This document shows, one piece after another, positions 17,025-27,719 of a stretch of 64,000 nt of DNA (the stretch's first letter is position 1; each line of letters opens with the position of its first letter). Source of the stretch: Chitinibacter bivalviorum. Its GTDB lineage: Bacteria; Pseudomonadota; Gammaproteobacteria; Burkholderiales; Chitinibacteraceae. The notes below the pieces were generated by a model, which did no database searches, was not told the DNA's origin, and saw only the letters and a program-made list of their open reading frames with translations. The translations under genes were made by a program, and so were the position numbers. The stretch is taken from NCBI RefSeq assembly GCF_013403565.1, contig NZ_CP058627.1, positions 1-64,000 of the forward strand, read 5' to 3'.

Positions 17025-17771
17025 TTAGCGGCCGAAATATTGCTGATAGATTTTTTGGTAAGAGCCATCGGCTTTGCTGGTTGCCAGGCCTTTATTTATC
17101 TGGTCAAGCAAGGCTTTATTGCCTTTCTTCACCGCAATGCCGTAATACTCTTTGGCAAAGCTGCTGTCGTCGATGGTTTTGAGCTGGGTGTTTTTATTGT
17201 TGGTGAGATAGTTATTCACTACACCATTATCGGCCACGACCGCCTCGATGCCGCCAGCACGTAGCTCAGTGAGTGCAAGGACGATATTTTCATAGCGGCG
17301 AATATCCGGGCTGGTTTTGCCAAAGGCTTTTTGTGCCACGGTGTCGCCCGTTGTGCCCGTTTGCACGCCCACTTTCTTGCCCTTCAGATCGGCCAATTTG
17401 GTCACTTTACTGCCGTCACGCACGATGATGAGCTGTTTGGCTTCAAAATAAGGCTCAGAAAAATCCATGCTGGCTTTGCGCTCAGGCGTGATCGTCACTG
17501 CGGCAATCACAATATCCCGATCGCCAGTATTCAGGCCGGCAAACAAACCTTCCCATGGCGTATTCACGAGTTTAATTTTCAGGCCTGATTTCTGCGCAAT
17601 CGCTTTGATCAAATCGGCGTCAAAACCGACGATTTCCTTGCTTTGATTGAGTGACTCAAACGGCGCAAAGGTTGCGTCGGTACCGACGTTTAAGACGCGC
17701 TCAGCGTGTGCTGGTGCAATAGACAAGCCCAAAGCCAGAGCCAGGGTCGAAAATAGTGTGCGGTAATGCAT
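17025..17771 (-). CDS. Periplasmic amino-acid-binding protein (ABC transporter SBP family 3)
   Basis: 248 aa with a clear signal peptide (cleavage after APAHA), then the family 3 binding fold: VGTDATFAPFES near the N-terminus, GFDADLIKAIA, and the ligand-contact block MDFSEPYF. Polar amino-acid binding (Lys/Arg/His or Gln type) is likely from the family, but the specific ligand is not readable. It is an orphan: no permease or ATPase gene is adjacent, so it must share a membrane complex encoded elsewhere or act as a sensor. Confidence 0.9.
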   Translation of the reverse strand: MHYRTLFSTLALALGLSIAPAHAERVLNVGTDATFAPFESLNQSKEIVGFDADLIKAIAQKSGLKIKLVNTPWEGLFAGLNTGDRDIVIAAVTITPERKASMDFSEPYFEAKQLIIVRDGSKVTKLADLKGKKVGVQTGTTGDTVAQKAFGKTSPDIRRYENIVLALTELRAGGIEAVVADNGVVNNYLTNNKNTQLKTIDDSSFAKEYYGIAVKKGNKALLDQINKGLATSKADGSYQKIYQQYFGR

Positions 17772-17958
17772 CTTTCACCTTCTGCCATGCGTAAAAGAGC
17801 CCATTCTCATTGCTTTATTTGTAAGCAGCAATGCGAGAAAGTACTACCTTTGAGCATCTTTTGACGCATAACTAGGCAAAAATGAACCGAAATCAAATTT
17901 CAGCTTGGCTCGATTCATGGCGCAGCAGCCCAAACGGTAGCTACTGCGCGACAATGCA

Positions 17959-18531
17959 TTAGAAGCTGAGCTTGACCTGCGCTGCCACAAAGCCTTCCAC
18001 ATCGACGGCCTGGATGGTTGGCACAATGAATAAATTCAGACCTAAGTGGTAATCCGTTTCCAGCGAAACCAGAAAGCCGCCAGCCGGTACAATTGGGTAG
18101 CCCTTATCGGTATTTTGATAGCCGCTGACCAAGCCAGCTGCCGCACCCAGCGAGAGACTGGCTTTTTCGCTGAACTGCCATTGCAGCGGTGTCCAGCCCA
18201 GTTGCGCGTACACCGAGGTGTCGCGCAGCGAGTTCCGGTACGCGCCCAGCATCCAGTGCCAGCGGCCATTGCTACGCTCAATACCAAAGCCAGGGTTGTT
18301 TTCGTTCAGATTGTCATCAATCACCGCTTGGCGATCAAAATGGCGGGTGTAAACGGGAATCACCGCCCACGTTTTCCATTCTTTATCGCCATTCATGCCT
18401 TGCAGCCAGCTTGGCGTGTAGTCGCCGAAAGACTGATTGCTTGCAGGGCTTTCTTCTGCGTAGGCGCAGGCGCTCAGGAATATACTCCCACAGAGTATAG
18501 CTTTGAACGTTTTTTTAATAGTGCTCTTCAT
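17959..18531 (-). CDS. Outer-membrane beta-barrel protein of unknown function
   Basis: 190 aa with a signal peptide (KTFKAILCGSIFLSACAYA), then alternating aromatic/hydrophobic strands and a C-terminal Phe (AAQVKLSF) typical of outer-membrane barrels; eight strands would fit the size. The pattern HFDRQAV...NENNPGFGIE...GAYRNSLRDTSVYAQLG recalls small PagP-like or phage-borne barrels, but I do not recognise a named family. The gene follows uvrB. An upstream in-frame ATG at 18543 overlaps the uvrB stop (TAATG), so translation may be coupled; I prefer 18531 because it starts the signal peptide directly. Confidence 0.75.
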   Translation of the reverse strand: MKSTIKKTFKAILCGSIFLSACAYAEESPASNQSFGDYTPSWLQGMNGDKEWKTWAVIPVYTRHFDRQAVIDDNLNENNPGFGIERSNGRWHWMLGAYRNSLRDTSVYAQLGWTPLQWQFSEKASLSLGAAAGLVSGYQNTDKGYPIVPAGGFLVSLETDYHLGLNLFIVPTIQAVDVEGFVAAQVKLSF

Positions 18532-18542
18532 TCGTATACCCA

Positions 18543-20573
18543 TTATTCATGGCCAAAGGCCCGATCACGAAGTTGCTTCAGCTCATCACGCAATTGCGCG
18601 GCCTTTTCAAATTCCAGATTTTGCGCGGCGTTCATCATTTCTTTTTCGATACGCTTGAGCTCTTTCGCTAGTGTTTTCTGATCCATCTCGGCCACAATGC
18701 GCTGCTTTTTCTCCTCCAGCCGCGCTGCTGTGGCTTCTTCTGCGTTATACACGCCGTCGATGATATCTTTAATTCGTTTCACTACGCCGCGTGGTGTGAT
18801 GTTGTTGGCGACATTAAATGCAATCTGTTTGTCGCGGCGGCGCAGGGTTTCACCAATCGCTTTTTCCATTGAATTGGTAATGCGGTCGGCGTACAAAATC
18901 GCTTTACCGTTCAGATTACGTGCCGCACGGCCGATGGTTTGAATCAGGCTGCGCTCGCTGCGCAGGAAACCTTCCTTGTCGGCATCCAAAATCGCCACCA
19001 GCGACACCTCAGGAATATCCAAGCCTTCGCGCAATAAGTTAATCCCGATCAGTACGTCAAACACGCCTAGGCGCAAATCGCGCAAAATTTCGACGCGCTC
19101 TACAGTATCAATATCCGAGTGTAAATAGCGCACCTTAATGCCATGTTCGGCCAGATAATCGGTGAGCTGCTCGGACATTTTTTTGGTCAGTGTCGTGACC
19201 AACACGCGCTCGCCGACGGCGGTGCGCAGCTTGATTTCGGATAGCAGATCATCCACTTGCGTGCCGACTGGGCGCACTTCGATGATCGGATCGACCAGCC
19301 CCGTCGGGCGCACGACTTGTTCGACCACTTGGCCTTGGTTTTTCGCCTCATAATCGGCGGGTGTGGCGGAGACGAAAATTGTTTGCGGCATCAGCCGCTC
19401 GAATTCTTCAAATTTGAGCGGGCGATTGTCCATTGCGGAGGGCAGGCGGAAGCCGTAATCGACGAGGTTTTCCTTGCGCGAGCGATCGCCCTTATACATC
19501 GCGCCGACTTGGCCGATCATTACGTGGCTTTCGTCCAAAATCATCAGGCCATCTTTGGGCAGATAGTCGAGCAGCGTCGGCGGCGGCGAGCCTGCGGGTT
19601 TGCCAGAAAAATGCCGCGAGTAGTTCTCGATGCCTTTGCAAAAGCCCATTTCGGTGAGCATTTCCAGATCGAACCGCGTGCGCTGCTCCAGCCTTTGCGC
19701 CTCAACCAATTTTTGCTCTTTGTAATAAAACGCCAGCCGATCACGTAGCTCGTCTTTGATCGTTTCAATCGCGCGCATGACGGTATCGCGCGGCGTGACA
19801 TAGTGGCTGCTGGGGAAAATCGTATACCTGCCTACGCGCTGCTTTACATGGCCGGTGAGCGGGTCAAACAGGCTGATGCGCTCGATTTCGTCGTCGAACA
19901 TTGATACCCGCACCGCGAGCTCGGCCGACTCGGCGGGGAAAATATCTATTACATCACCACGCACGCGAAAATGCCCGCGCGAAAAGTCCAGTTCATTGCG
20001 GTCGTACTGCATCGTCGTCAGGCGTTTGATGATGTCGCGCTGGCCAATTTGCTCGCCCTCGACCAGATGCAAAATCATCGCGTGATACGAGCTAGGGTCG
20101 CCTATACCGTAAATCGCCGATACGGTCGCAACGATAATGCAGTCTTTGCGCTCCAGCATCGCCTTGGTCGCACTCAAGCGCATTTGCTCGATATGCTCAT
20201 TAATCGCCGAATCTTTTTCGATAAACAGATCACGGCTAGGCACATAGGCTTCGGGCTGGTAGTAATCGTAATAACTCACGAAATACTCGACCGCGTTGCG
20301 CGGGAAAAACTCGCGCATCTCGGCGTACAACTGCGCCGCCAGCGTTTTATTCGGCGCCAAAATAATCGCCGGCCGGCCGGTGCGCGCAATCACATTGGCC
20401 ATCGTAAAGGTCTTGCCCGAGCCCGTTACGCCGAGCAAAGTTTGAAAGCGCAAACCATCGTCCAGCCCCTCGATCAACTGATTAATTGCAGTCGGCTGAT
20501 CGCCTGCGGGCGGGAAGGGCTGAAATAGTTGATACGGCGAGTCGGGATATTCAACAAACATGGGCGGCATCAA
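18543..20573 (-). CDS. uvrB: UvrABC system protein B
   Basis: Damage-verifying helicase subunit of nucleotide excision repair, 676 aa as expected. Walker A GVTGSGKT is at 48-55. The beta-hairpin that clamps DNA is [12 protein letters not shown]. Helicase motifs include DESHV, and the QTIGRAARN block (motif VI) lies near residue 540. The C-terminal UVR motif (EKKQR and the repeat near 635-670, [13 protein letters not shown]) is present and would bind UvrC. No SOS box was recognised in the 170 bp upstream. The downstream barrel gene touches its stop codon. Confidence 0.97.
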   Translation of the reverse strand: MMPPMFVEYPDSPYQLFQPFPPAGDQPTAINQLIEGLDDGLRFQTLLGVTGSGKTFTMANVIARTGRPAIILAPNKTLAAQLYAEMREFFPRNAVEYFVSYYDYYQPEAYVPSRDLFIEKDSAINEHIEQMRLSATKAMLERKDCIIVATVSAIYGIGDPSSYHAMILHLVEGEQIGQRDIIKRLTTMQYDRNELDFSRGHFRVRGDVIDIFPAESAELAVRVSMFDDEIERISLFDPLTGHVKQRVGRYTIFPSSHYVTPRDTVMRAIETIKDELRDRLAFYYKEQKLVEAQRLEQRTRFDLEMLTEMGFCKGIENYSRHFSGKPAGSPPPTLLDYLPKDGLMILDESHVMIGQVGAMYKGDRSRKENLVDYGFRLPSAMDNRPLKFEEFERLMPQTIFVSATPADYEAKNQGQVVEQVVRPTGLVDPIIEVRPVGTQVDDLLSEIKLRTAVGERVLVTTLTKKMSEQLTDYLAEHGIKVRYLHSDIDTVERVEILRDLRLGVFDVLIGINLLREGLDIPEVSLVAILDADKEGFLRSERSLIQTIGRAARNLNGKAILYADRITNSMEKAIGETLRRRDKQIAFNVANNITPRGVVKRIKDIIDGVYNAEEATAARLEEKKQRIVAEMDQKTLAKELKRIEKEMMNAAQNLEFEKAAQLRDELKQLRDRAFGHE

Positions 20574-20670
20574 GGCGAAGAGGGCAATCGCCTATTGTCG
20601 GCTGAACGTCTGTTTAGCTCAAGGGTTCAGGCTCGTTAGAACGTTTGTACTACAGTTGCGATGATTGCAG

Positions 20671-20710
20671 GCAAAAAAATACCCGCCATCCAGAGATGGC
20701 GGGTAAAAAT
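20671..20710 (-). terminator. Terminator of acs
   Basis: ACCCGCCATC-CAGA-GATGGCGGGT (20681-20704) with T-runs on both sides, downstream of the acs stop on the minus strand. Confidence 0.9.
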
Positions 20711-20743
20711 ACTGCCGTGAAAACAGTACCAAGCGTAAATTCT

Positions 20744-22714
20744 TTAGATTGCGCTCTGACGCAGTTGCTCCAGAATCGCTGGGTTTTCCAGTGTGGAAGT
20801 ATCCGCAGTGATTTCCAGACCCTTGGCGATGTCGCGCAAGAGGCGGCGCATGATCTTACCTGAGCGAGTTTTTGGCAGATTGTCGCCAAAACGGATCTCG
20901 TCTGGCTGAGCGATCTTACCGATTTCGTGAGCTACCCATTCACGCAGCTCTTTAGCGATACGTTTGGCTTCTTCACCTTCTGGGCGAGCGCCTTTCAGTA
21001 CCACGTAGGCAACGACTGATTCGCCTTTGATTTCGTGCGGTTTGCCCACGACGGCGGCTTCCGCTACCAGTGGGTTGGCTACCAGCGCCGACTCAATTTC
21101 CATTGTGCCAAGGCGGTGGCCAGATACATTCAATACGTCGTCGATACGACCCATGATCCAGATATAGCCATTCTCGTCGCGGTGCGCCGAGTCGCCAGCC
21201 AGATACAATTTGCCGTTGTAGTCTTCTGGGAAGTAGGTTTTCTTAAAGCGATCAGAATCGCCCCAGATATTGCGTACCATCGATGGCCAAGGTTTGCTTA
21301 CCACGAGGAAGCCGCCTTTGCCCAGATCCACTTGCGCGCCAGACTCATCCACGATGTCGGCCATAATGCCTGGGATAGGCAAAGTGCAAGAACCTGGTTT
21401 AGTTGCTACTGCGCCTGGCAGTGGGGCGATCATATTGCAGCCCGTTTCAGTTTGCCACCAAGTATCCACGATTGGGCAACGGCTGCCGCCCACCACTTCG
21501 TAGTACCACATCCAAGCTTCTGGATTGATTGGCTCGCCCACTGTCCCCAAGAGGCGCAGTGAAGACAAATCGTATTGTTTTGGCAAATCGCCGCCCAATT
21601 TGATCAATGAACGAATCGCAGTTGGCGCGGTGTAGAACGTCGTTACTTCGTGTTTTTCAATCATTTGCCAGAAGCGTGAAGCATCTGGGTATGTTGGCAC
21701 ACCTTCAAACACGACTTGCGTTGCACCAATGCCCAGTGGGCCGTAGGCGATGTAAGAGTGGCCCGTAATCCAGCCCACATCGGCCGTGCACCAGTAAACG
21801 TCGGTTTCTTTGTAGTCGAACACCCATTTCATCGTCACTTGCGTGCCGAGCAGGTAGCCTGCTGATGAATGTTGAATGCCTTTTGGTTTACCCGTTGAGC
21901 CTGATGTGTACAAAATAAACAGTGGGTGTTCTGCTTCAACCCATTCTGGCTCGCACGTGTCGGCTTGGTCTTTTACCAATTTGTGCCACCAGATATTGCG
22001 CTCTTCATTCCAGTGTTCTGGTTTGGTGCTGGTGCGTTGGAACACCACCACTTTTGATACTGACTCGCAACCACCCAAGCCCAAAGCTTCATCGGTGATT
22101 GATTTTAGTGGGGTTGCTTTGCCGCCACGTACTGTTTCGTTGGCAGTGATCACGATTTTCGCTTGCGCATCTTGAATGCGATCGCGCAATGCGCCAGCCG
22201 AGAAGCCGCCGAATACCACTGAGTGAATCGCGCCGATACGGGCACATGCTTGCATCGCCACTACAGCTTCAATCGTGTGTGGCATATAGATCACGACGCG
22301 ATCGCCCTTCGCAACGCCCAAAGATTTCAGGCCATTAGCAAATTGGCACACGCGGTGATACAGCTCGCGGTAGGTTACGCGCGTTACTGAGCCGTCATCG
22401 GCTTCGAAAATGATCGCTACTTTATTCGCTTTGGTTTCGAGGTGACGGTCGATACAGTTGTACGACACGTTCATCACGCCATCTTCAAACCATTTGTAGA
22501 ACGGTGCGTTATCGCTATTCAATACTTTGGTAAAAGGTTTTTTCCAGTCGAGCATGGACTTGGCCAAGTCGCCCCAGAAACCTTCGTAGTCGTTGTTCGC
22601 TTTCTCGCACAAGGCGTTGTAGCCTTCGATGCCAGAAACGTTCGCATTAACGCGGAAATCATCCGATGGCGGGAACAGACGGGTTTCTTTCAAAACAGAA
22701 TCGATACCACTCAT
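20744..22714 (-). CDS. acs: Acetyl-CoA synthetase (AMP-forming)
   Basis: Converts acetate, ATP and CoA to acetyl-CoA via acetyl-AMP. The 656 aa length is standard. The adenylate-forming signature [11 protein letters not shown] is at about residue 265, the aromatic acetate-pocket residue is in DTWWQTETG, and the catalytic lysine regulated by acetylation lies in [11 protein letters not shown] near the C-terminus. It forms an acetate-use cluster with actP and the signalling pair at 22852-25280. Its upstream region shares a two-part 45-bp module with the actP operon, which predicts co-regulation. Confidence 0.97.
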   Translation of the reverse strand: MSGIDSVLKETRLFPPSDDFRVNANVSGIEGYNALCEKANNDYEGFWGDLAKSMLDWKKPFTKVLNSDNAPFYKWFEDGVMNVSYNCIDRHLETKANKVAIIFEADDGSVTRVTYRELYHRVCQFANGLKSLGVAKGDRVVIYMPHTIEAVVAMQACARIGAIHSVVFGGFSAGALRDRIQDAQAKIVITANETVRGGKATPLKSITDEALGLGGCESVSKVVVFQRTSTKPEHWNEERNIWWHKLVKDQADTCEPEWVEAEHPLFILYTSGSTGKPKGIQHSSAGYLLGTQVTMKWVFDYKETDVYWCTADVGWITGHSYIAYGPLGIGATQVVFEGVPTYPDASRFWQMIEKHEVTTFYTAPTAIRSLIKLGGDLPKQYDLSSLRLLGTVGEPINPEAWMWYYEVVGGSRCPIVDTWWQTETGCNMIAPLPGAVATKPGSCTLPIPGIMADIVDESGAQVDLGKGGFLVVSKPWPSMVRNIWGDSDRFKKTYFPEDYNGKLYLAGDSAHRDENGYIWIMGRIDDVLNVSGHRLGTMEIESALVANPLVAEAAVVGKPHEIKGESVVAYVVLKGARPEGEEAKRIAKELREWVAHEIGKIAQPDEIRFGDNLPKTRSGKIMRRLLRDIAKGLEITADTSTLENPAILEQLRQSAI

Positions 22715-22763
22715 GCTAAGTACTCCTGCAAGCCAAAACGGTTGGTTAAAATATCTATCGTGG

Positions 22764-22808
22764 AATGTAAGCGCCTGCGCAAATCAAATCCAATTGTCTT
22801 TTCTGATG
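22764..22808 (-). promoter_or_regulatory. Shared acetate-regulon module upstream of acs
   Basis: Read on the minus strand: CATCAGAAAAGACAATTG, 15 nt, then GGCGCTTACATT. The 12-mer (22764-22775) is identical and the 18-mer (22791-22808) matches at 15 of 18 positions to the module at 27547-27591, with the same internal spacing and nearly the same distance to the start codon (50 and 52 bp). CTTACA may be the -35 element. Confidence 0.7.
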
Positions 22809-22851
22809 TATCAAATCAATCTCGCTGATGTGGCGTGTAAGTCGCTGTAAA

Positions 22852-23484
22852 TTAAGATTTATTGGGGTTTTTTCTTAGTTTTTGGAAAATCATCGCGGCC
22901 ATGAGTGCGTCATTGAGTGGATCGTGCCGAGATAAATGTGGCAAATCCAGATTGCGTAGAATGCTCTCCAGTCGCAGATCGACCTCGGGGTTGTAGGCGC
23001 TCACAGTTCGGTCGTAATACATGCCAGAAACATCAATCGCTCGGTTGGGTAGCTGAATGCCGAGCCAGGGTTTGAGTTGACGATTGATGACGGCCAAATC
23101 AAATTCGAGGTAATACCCGATCAAGGGTCTGGCGCCGATAAAGTTCAATAATTGGCTCAGTGCGTCTTCGATGCTCAGCCCTGTGGCGACGTCTTGGGTG
23201 CGCAGGCCGTGAATCGGAATGCTTTTAGGGTCGAGCTGGCCGCTGGGCTTAATCAATAGCGACAATTGATCGGATAATTCAATGCGCGAGCCGCGGATTC
23301 GTACCGCAGCAATGCTAATGATTTCCGCCACTTTGGGGTCGAGTGAGGTGGTTTCGCAGTCAATGCTGACCCATTCTTGTTCGGGCTCGGCGGCAAATAA
23401 AAAAGCAAATTGAGGATGCCGCAACTGGCTTTGTGCGTAGCGGCGAAGCCAGTAACTGAGCTGGAGACCATTAAACAAACTCAT
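22852..23484 (-). CDS. DnaQ-like 3'-5' exonuclease
   Basis: 210 aa, DEDD-superfamily exonuclease. Exo I is IDCETTSLDP (D42, E44), Exo II lies around LIGYYLEFDLAVINR, and Exo III near the C-terminus is LSRHDPLNDALMAA with the catalytic His-Asp. The DEDDh type is expected to remove nucleotides from 3' ends. It overlaps the upstream signalling gene by 4 bp (ATGA), so the two are translationally coupled. Such a pair next to acs/actP is a recurrent arrangement in proteobacteria; the link between exonuclease and acetate metabolism is not understood. Confidence 0.88.
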   Translation of the reverse strand: MSLFNGLQLSYWLRRYAQSQLRHPQFAFLFAAEPEQEWVSIDCETTSLDPKVAEIISIAAVRIRGSRIELSDQLSLLIKPSGQLDPKSIPIHGLRTQDVATGLSIEDALSQLLNFIGARPLIGYYLEFDLAVINRQLKPWLGIQLPNRAIDVSGMYYDRTVSAYNPEVDLRLESILRNLDLPHLSRHDPLNDALMAAMIFQKLRKNPNKS

Positions 23485-25280
23485 AGCATGCCCAGCTTGA
23501 AATGATGGCGAAGCAAGCTGCGAAATTGTTTAACGACGCCAAACGCGTCTTTGAGCAATTCTCGCTCAAGGGCTGTTAATTGCGCGGGGTCGATTAGATT
23601 GATTGTCGCTTTGCCACTCAAAATGGCAGCGAGTCCATATTTAAGCTGCAAGCTTTGTAAATAGCTGAGTGTTTCACTTAAATCTTGTGCCATTTGTTCG
23701 TCGATGACGTTGCCACCGCACAGCGCCGCCAGCCTGGCATAGCTGTTTTTAGTTTGGATGCGCGCTTCCAGCGCCAAACTGCGCAGGCCGTGCGTGATCG
23801 GGAATAGCCCACCTTTTTTCAGATCGAGCACGTTTTGCTGGCCGCTTGTGACTAAACGCGAAAACAGGCTCAGCGGGGTAGGGAAGTGCTCGATTGGAAA
23901 AGCAAAGTAGGCCATAAACTGGGTATTGCTATCTAGCCATTTATTAAAATGCTCTTGCAATGTATACAGTAGGGATGTATTGCCCGTAACAGCCGTGGCA
24001 TCGACCCAAATCGCCAGCTTCATTACATTTTCGCCATTGGGGGTGTAGGTCCAGTCATTGAGTTGTTGCTTGAATTCGCTCACCGTTTTGCGCCACTGCG
24101 GCATGCTGACCATGATGCCGCCCGGGCAGGGTGGGTAGCCAAAGCGATGCAAGGCCTCGTTAAATTGTTGGCAAATCGACTCCAAAGCAGGGTGTTGATA
24201 ATCGTCGGCGATAATCAGCGCATTGTCTTGGTCGGTACGTAGTATTTGCTCGCCGCGTCCTTCTGAGCCCAGGACCAGCAAGCAAACGTGTTGCAACATC
24301 TCGGGCGGCGCCAATAGCTGGAATAATTTGGCGAGTAGTTTTTGCCGCAATTCGCCGATCAACTCGGCGATCAAGGTAACTTTCATGCCGCTGTGGTGCA
24401 GTAGCTGAATCACGGGCAGGAAGCGATCCGAGGCGGTTTGTAGCTCATCAATGCTGCTGGCGCGATCAATTTGCAATCCAATGCTATGCGGGTTGTTGGC
24501 GAGGCTGGCGAGTAAATCCAGCTGCTCAAGTACGCCGATAAGCTGGCCGTGTTGTTGCACCAAAACACGGTGTATGCCGTGGCGGATCATTAATATCATT
24601 GCCTGATGTAGCGTGGCATCTGACTCGATACTCAGTAATTGATACGTCGCATGCAGCGCGGCTTTTTCTTGCGCGGGGATGAGCCCTTGGCATACCAGCT
24701 TGCGCAAATCGCTTTGCGTAAAAATGCCGCTGCCTTGCTCAGTTTGCACCAGAACCGAACTAATCTGGTACTGCTCAAGGCATTGGGTGGCTTCTAACAC
24801 GCTAGCATCAGCGGCAATATAATGAATCGGGCTGAGTGCTGCATCGCGCACTCGGCTTAACATTTGCGTGGCTTGACTGAGCTGATGAGGGCTGGGCGTG
24901 AGTTCAGCAATGCGGCGCGCGACATCTTGATAAAAATAGGCCGCAAAAGTGGCGTTACGCTGACTCAACTGCAAAATATGCTCGCGCGGAATACGCCACA
25001 ACAAGGTGTCTTCCTGAGCGATAAAGGCGTGGGGGCATTGCCCTTCAAGCACTGCTTTGCCGTCAAATAATTCATGTTCGGCAAAATAGACGTCTTGTTC
25101 GACGCCGCCGACGACTAAGCCTTTCATAACTACGAAAAGCGCCAGCATCGGGCTATTGGGCACAATAATATTGCTGCCCGCGGCGTAATATTCGATATCA
25201 AGGTGTTTGAGCAGTTCGTTGCGTTCTAAGGCGGTGAGCGCGTCAAACGGTGGATATGAGAAATCAAATGGCGTTGACAC
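23481..25280 (-). CDS. cNMP-binding/CBS/DUF294 nucleotidyltransferase signalling protein
   Basis: 599 aa, cytoplasmic, multi-domain: cyclic-nucleotide-binding fold (about 10-125), two CBS repeats (about 140-265), a DUF294-type nucleotidyltransferase domain (LVLGSEGRGEQILRTDQDNALI near 340) and a helical C-terminal domain. It is probably a nucleotide-sensing regulator that adenylylates or uridylylates a partner; no substrate is known to me. The GTG at 25280 is chosen because an ideal AGGAGG lies 7 nt before it; the frame itself opens eight codons earlier at a TTG. It lies between actP and the exonuclease gene. Confidence 0.88.
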   Translation of the reverse strand: MSTPFDFSYPPFDALTALERNELLKHLDIEYYAAGSNIIVPNSPMLALFVVMKGLVVGGVEQDVYFAEHELFDGKAVLEGQCPHAFIAQEDTLLWRIPREHILQLSQRNATFAAYFYQDVARRIAELTPSPHQLSQATQMLSRVRDAALSPIHYIAADASVLEATQCLEQYQISSVLVQTEQGSGIFTQSDLRKLVCQGLIPAQEKAALHATYQLLSIESDATLHQAMILMIRHGIHRVLVQQHGQLIGVLEQLDLLASLANNPHSIGLQIDRASSIDELQTASDRFLPVIQLLHHSGMKVTLIAELIGELRQKLLAKLFQLLAPPEMLQHVCLLVLGSEGRGEQILRTDQDNALIIADDYQHPALESICQQFNEALHRFGYPPCPGGIMVSMPQWRKTVSEFKQQLNDWTYTPNGENVMKLAIWVDATAVTGNTSLLYTLQEHFNKWLDSNTQFMAYFAFPIEHFPTPLSLFSRLVTSGQQNVLDLKKGGLFPITHGLRSLALEARIQTKNSYARLAALCGGNVIDEQMAQDLSETLSYLQSLQLKYGLAAILSGKATINLIDPAQLTALERELLKDAFGVVKQFRSLLRHHFKLGML

Positions 25281-25349
25281 CTGTAGCCTCCTGCTAAACA
25301 CCAAGAAAAACGCCCCACCGTATTCAGGATTGGGGCGCTTTCAAACAAT

Positions 25350-25369
25350 CCCCTTGTTATTACAAGGGG
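25350..25369 (-). terminator. Hairpin behind actP
   Basis: CCCCTTGT-TATT-ACAAGGGG, a perfect 8-bp stem just downstream of the actP stop on the minus strand. The following bases are only moderately T-rich, so some read-through into the downstream gene is possible. A second GC-rich inverted repeat, CGCCCCA/TGGGGCG, lies at about 25310-25337. Confidence 0.65.
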
Positions 25370-25381
25370 TATATTTCTAGA

Positions 25382-27190
25382 TTAATGCTCAGAAGCACCT
25401 TCTGCGCCAATACCCGTCATAGAGCGGATGAATTGAGCGTCAAATTTACCGCGTTCTTTCTGTGCTTGTTCGCTGTTGTCTGTTACTGAGAACAACCAAG
25501 TAAAGAAGAATGCCGCGCTCATTGAGAAGAGTGCTGGGTTTTTGTAGGCAAACAATTCAGAGCCTTTAGCGTGGCCAAGTACATCAACCCACACTGCTGG
25601 TCCCAGAATAATCAGTACCACGGCAGAAACCAGGCCAATCGCGCCACCCATCACTGCACCACGAGTTGTCAGGTTTTTCCAGAACATCGACAAAATCAGT
25701 ACTGGGAAGTTTGCTGATGCCGCGATCGAGAATGCCAGGCCGACCATGAAAGCAATATTTTGCTTTTCAAAGATGATACCGAGCAGCATGGCAACGATAC
25801 CCAGTGCGACGGTCGTCATTTTTGAAACGCGGATTTCATCGGCTTCGTTGGCTTTGCCTTTCTTGATGACCGAAGCGTACAGATCGTGCGATACCGCAGA
25901 AGCGCCTGATAGCGTCAAGCCAGCAACCACCGCCAAGATCGTGGCGAAAGCAACCGCTGAGATAAAGCCCAAGAACAAGTCGCCACCGACGGCATCAGCC
26001 AGGTGAATTGCGGCCATATTCGAGCCACCGATCAGCGCGCCTGCGGCGTCCTTAAAGGTCGGATTGGTCGATACCAGTACGATTGCACCAAAACCGATAA
26101 TAAAGGTCAGGATGTAGAAGTAACCGATAAAGCCTGTGGCGTAGAACACTGATTTACGCGCTTCTTTGGCATCTGCTACGGTAAAGAAGCGCATCAAGAT
26201 GTGTGGCAAACCAGCTGTACCAAACATCAAGGCCAGACCGAGTGAAATAGCATCAATTGGGTTCGAGACCAAACCGCCAGGTGCCATGATATTGGCCTTA
26301 GCCGCTTTGGCCGCAGATTCAGCCAAGGTCGTTGCTGAGGCTACCACAGCTGAAGCATTGGGTGCATTGCTAGCGACCGCTTGAGCGGCTGCTTCAGAAG
26401 CAATCGCGGCTTTGTGCGCCAACGCTTGTGCGCCTGCGTGTTTAACATCAACTGCTTGTTGGAATAGGGTTTCAAAGCTAAAGCCGGCGTGTTTCATAAC
26501 CATGAAGGCCATAAACGAAGCACCCGACAACAGCAAGATCGCTTTGATGATCTGTACCCAAGTCGTGGCCAACATACCGCCAAACGTCACGTACAAAATC
26601 ATCAAAATACCAACCAAGACAATCGCGTAGGTGTAATCCAAACCGAATAGCAGTTGGATTAATTTACCCGCGCCGACCATTTGCGCAATCAGATACAGCG
26701 CAACGACGACCAAGGTGCCCGTTGCAGCAAAGACGCGAACTGGTGTTTGTGCGAGGCGATAAGATGCGACATCGGCAAAAGTGTATTTACCCAAGTTGCG
26801 CAGGCGTTCTGCCACCATAAAGGTGATCACTGGCCAGCCAACCAGAAAGCCGATCGAGTAGATCAAGCCATCGTAGCCGGTGGTAAATACCATGGCAGAA
26901 ATACCGAGGAAGGACGCCGCTGACATATAGTCACCGGCAATGGCCAAACCATTTTGAAAACCGGTAATGCCGCCGCCGGCAGCGTAAAAGTCTTTCGCTG
27001 AACGTGTGCGACGGGCTGCCCAATAAGTAATACCGAGCGTAAATGCAACAAACACCAAAAACATCACGATGGCGTGAACATTCAAGCTGCGTTTTGCTAC
27101 CGCGCCTTCAATTGCCCCTGAGGCCCAGCTTGGCATGCTTGAGAGTGCAAACAAGCCTGCAAAGCCTAATTTTTGTAGGAATGATTTCAT
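25382..27190 (-). CDS. actP: Cation/acetate symporter
   Basis: Sodium:solute symporter family (SSS) protein importing acetate, 602 aa against about 550 in E. coli ActP. A signal-like N-terminus is followed by 13 or so helices. [25 protein letters not shown] and [22 protein letters not shown] are the conserved cores. The extra length is an Ala-rich insert at about 247-300 ([20 protein letters not shown] and beyond) in a loop between two helices. It overlaps the preceding DUF485 gene by 4 bp, the standard yjcH-actP pairing. Confidence 0.95.
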   Translation of the reverse strand: MKSFLQKLGFAGLFALSSMPSWASGAIEGAVAKRSLNVHAIVMFLVFVAFTLGITYWAARRTRSAKDFYAAGGGITGFQNGLAIAGDYMSAASFLGISAMVFTTGYDGLIYSIGFLVGWPVITFMVAERLRNLGKYTFADVASYRLAQTPVRVFAATGTLVVVALYLIAQMVGAGKLIQLLFGLDYTYAIVLVGILMILYVTFGGMLATTWVQIIKAILLLSGASFMAFMVMKHAGFSFETLFQQAVDVKHAGAQALAHKAAIASEAAAQAVASNAPNASAVVASATTLAESAAKAAKANIMAPGGLVSNPIDAISLGLALMFGTAGLPHILMRFFTVADAKEARKSVFYATGFIGYFYILTFIIGFGAIVLVSTNPTFKDAAGALIGGSNMAAIHLADAVGGDLFLGFISAVAFATILAVVAGLTLSGASAVSHDLYASVIKKGKANEADEIRVSKMTTVALGIVAMLLGIIFEKQNIAFMVGLAFSIAASANFPVLILSMFWKNLTTRGAVMGGAIGLVSAVVLIILGPAVWVDVLGHAKGSELFAYKNPALFSMSAAFFFTWLFSVTDNSEQAQKERGKFDAQFIRSMTGIGAEGASEH

Positions 27191-27495
27191 TTTTTAGCGT
27201 CCTCAACCACTTCACGAGTGAGTTGGTCAAATTCGGTATTGGCGCGGCGAACATAAATGCCGGTTAATACGAAAGCCGAAACGATGACAAAAATACCCAC
27301 TGGAATGCCCAGTGTGGTGACGCCATTGCTCAGTGGTGTGCCAAGTGTTGCGGGCGAAAATGCGACGAGCAGAATAAAACCGTAGTAAATCACCAACATA
27401 GCAATGGTCAGCATCCAGGAAAATCTGGAACGAGTTGCCACGAGCGCGTGAAATTTTGGATTATTCTGGACGCGTTCAATCATTGAATCATGCAT
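27187..27495 (-). CDS. DUF485 membrane protein (YjcH family), ActP partner
   Basis: 102 aa with two hydrophobic helices ([20 protein letters not shown] and [20 protein letters not shown]) and a charged C-terminus. The family is always found next to actP-type symporters and is thought to assist them. Its stop overlaps the actP start (ATGA). It is first in the operon, 52 bp downstream of the shared acetate module. Confidence 0.9.
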   Translation of the reverse strand: MHDSMIERVQNNPKFHALVATRSRFSWMLTIAMLVIYYGFILLVAFSPATLGTPLSNGVTTLGIPVGIFVIVSAFVLTGIYVRRANTEFDQLTREVVEDAKK

Positions 27496-27546
27496 ACGCT
27501 GCCTCCTGTGAAGAGTAAAAAGCTAAATTTAGCCATTCCCATAACA

Positions 27547-27591
27547 AATGTAAGCGCCATTCTATTTTTGGGCTAATTGCTTTTTCTGATG
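27547..27591 (-). promoter_or_regulatory. Shared acetate-regulon module upstream of the actP operon
   Basis: Minus-strand CATCAGAAAAAGCAATTA, 15 nt, then GGCGCTTACATT. Matches the acs module at 22764-22808 in sequence and spacing. CTTACA followed 17 nt later by TAAATT gives a possible -35/-10 pair, placing the CATCAGAAAA box at an activator position. Confidence 0.7.
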
Positions 27592-27719
27592 CAAATAATC
27601 ACTGAAAGTTATGTTGTGTTGCACGAGGCTTACTTTTTTGTTTGTAATCAAGGATTTTTGACTACATTCTGAGGCAAGCTTTATGCCACGATGTGGCAAC
27701 TTTAGGTGATAATTGCGGG

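Noticed and set aside
18046..18681. 211-codon plus-strand frame
   Set aside because: It is antisense to the barrel gene and the end of uvrB, both of which have clear coding features; its translation shows no domain.
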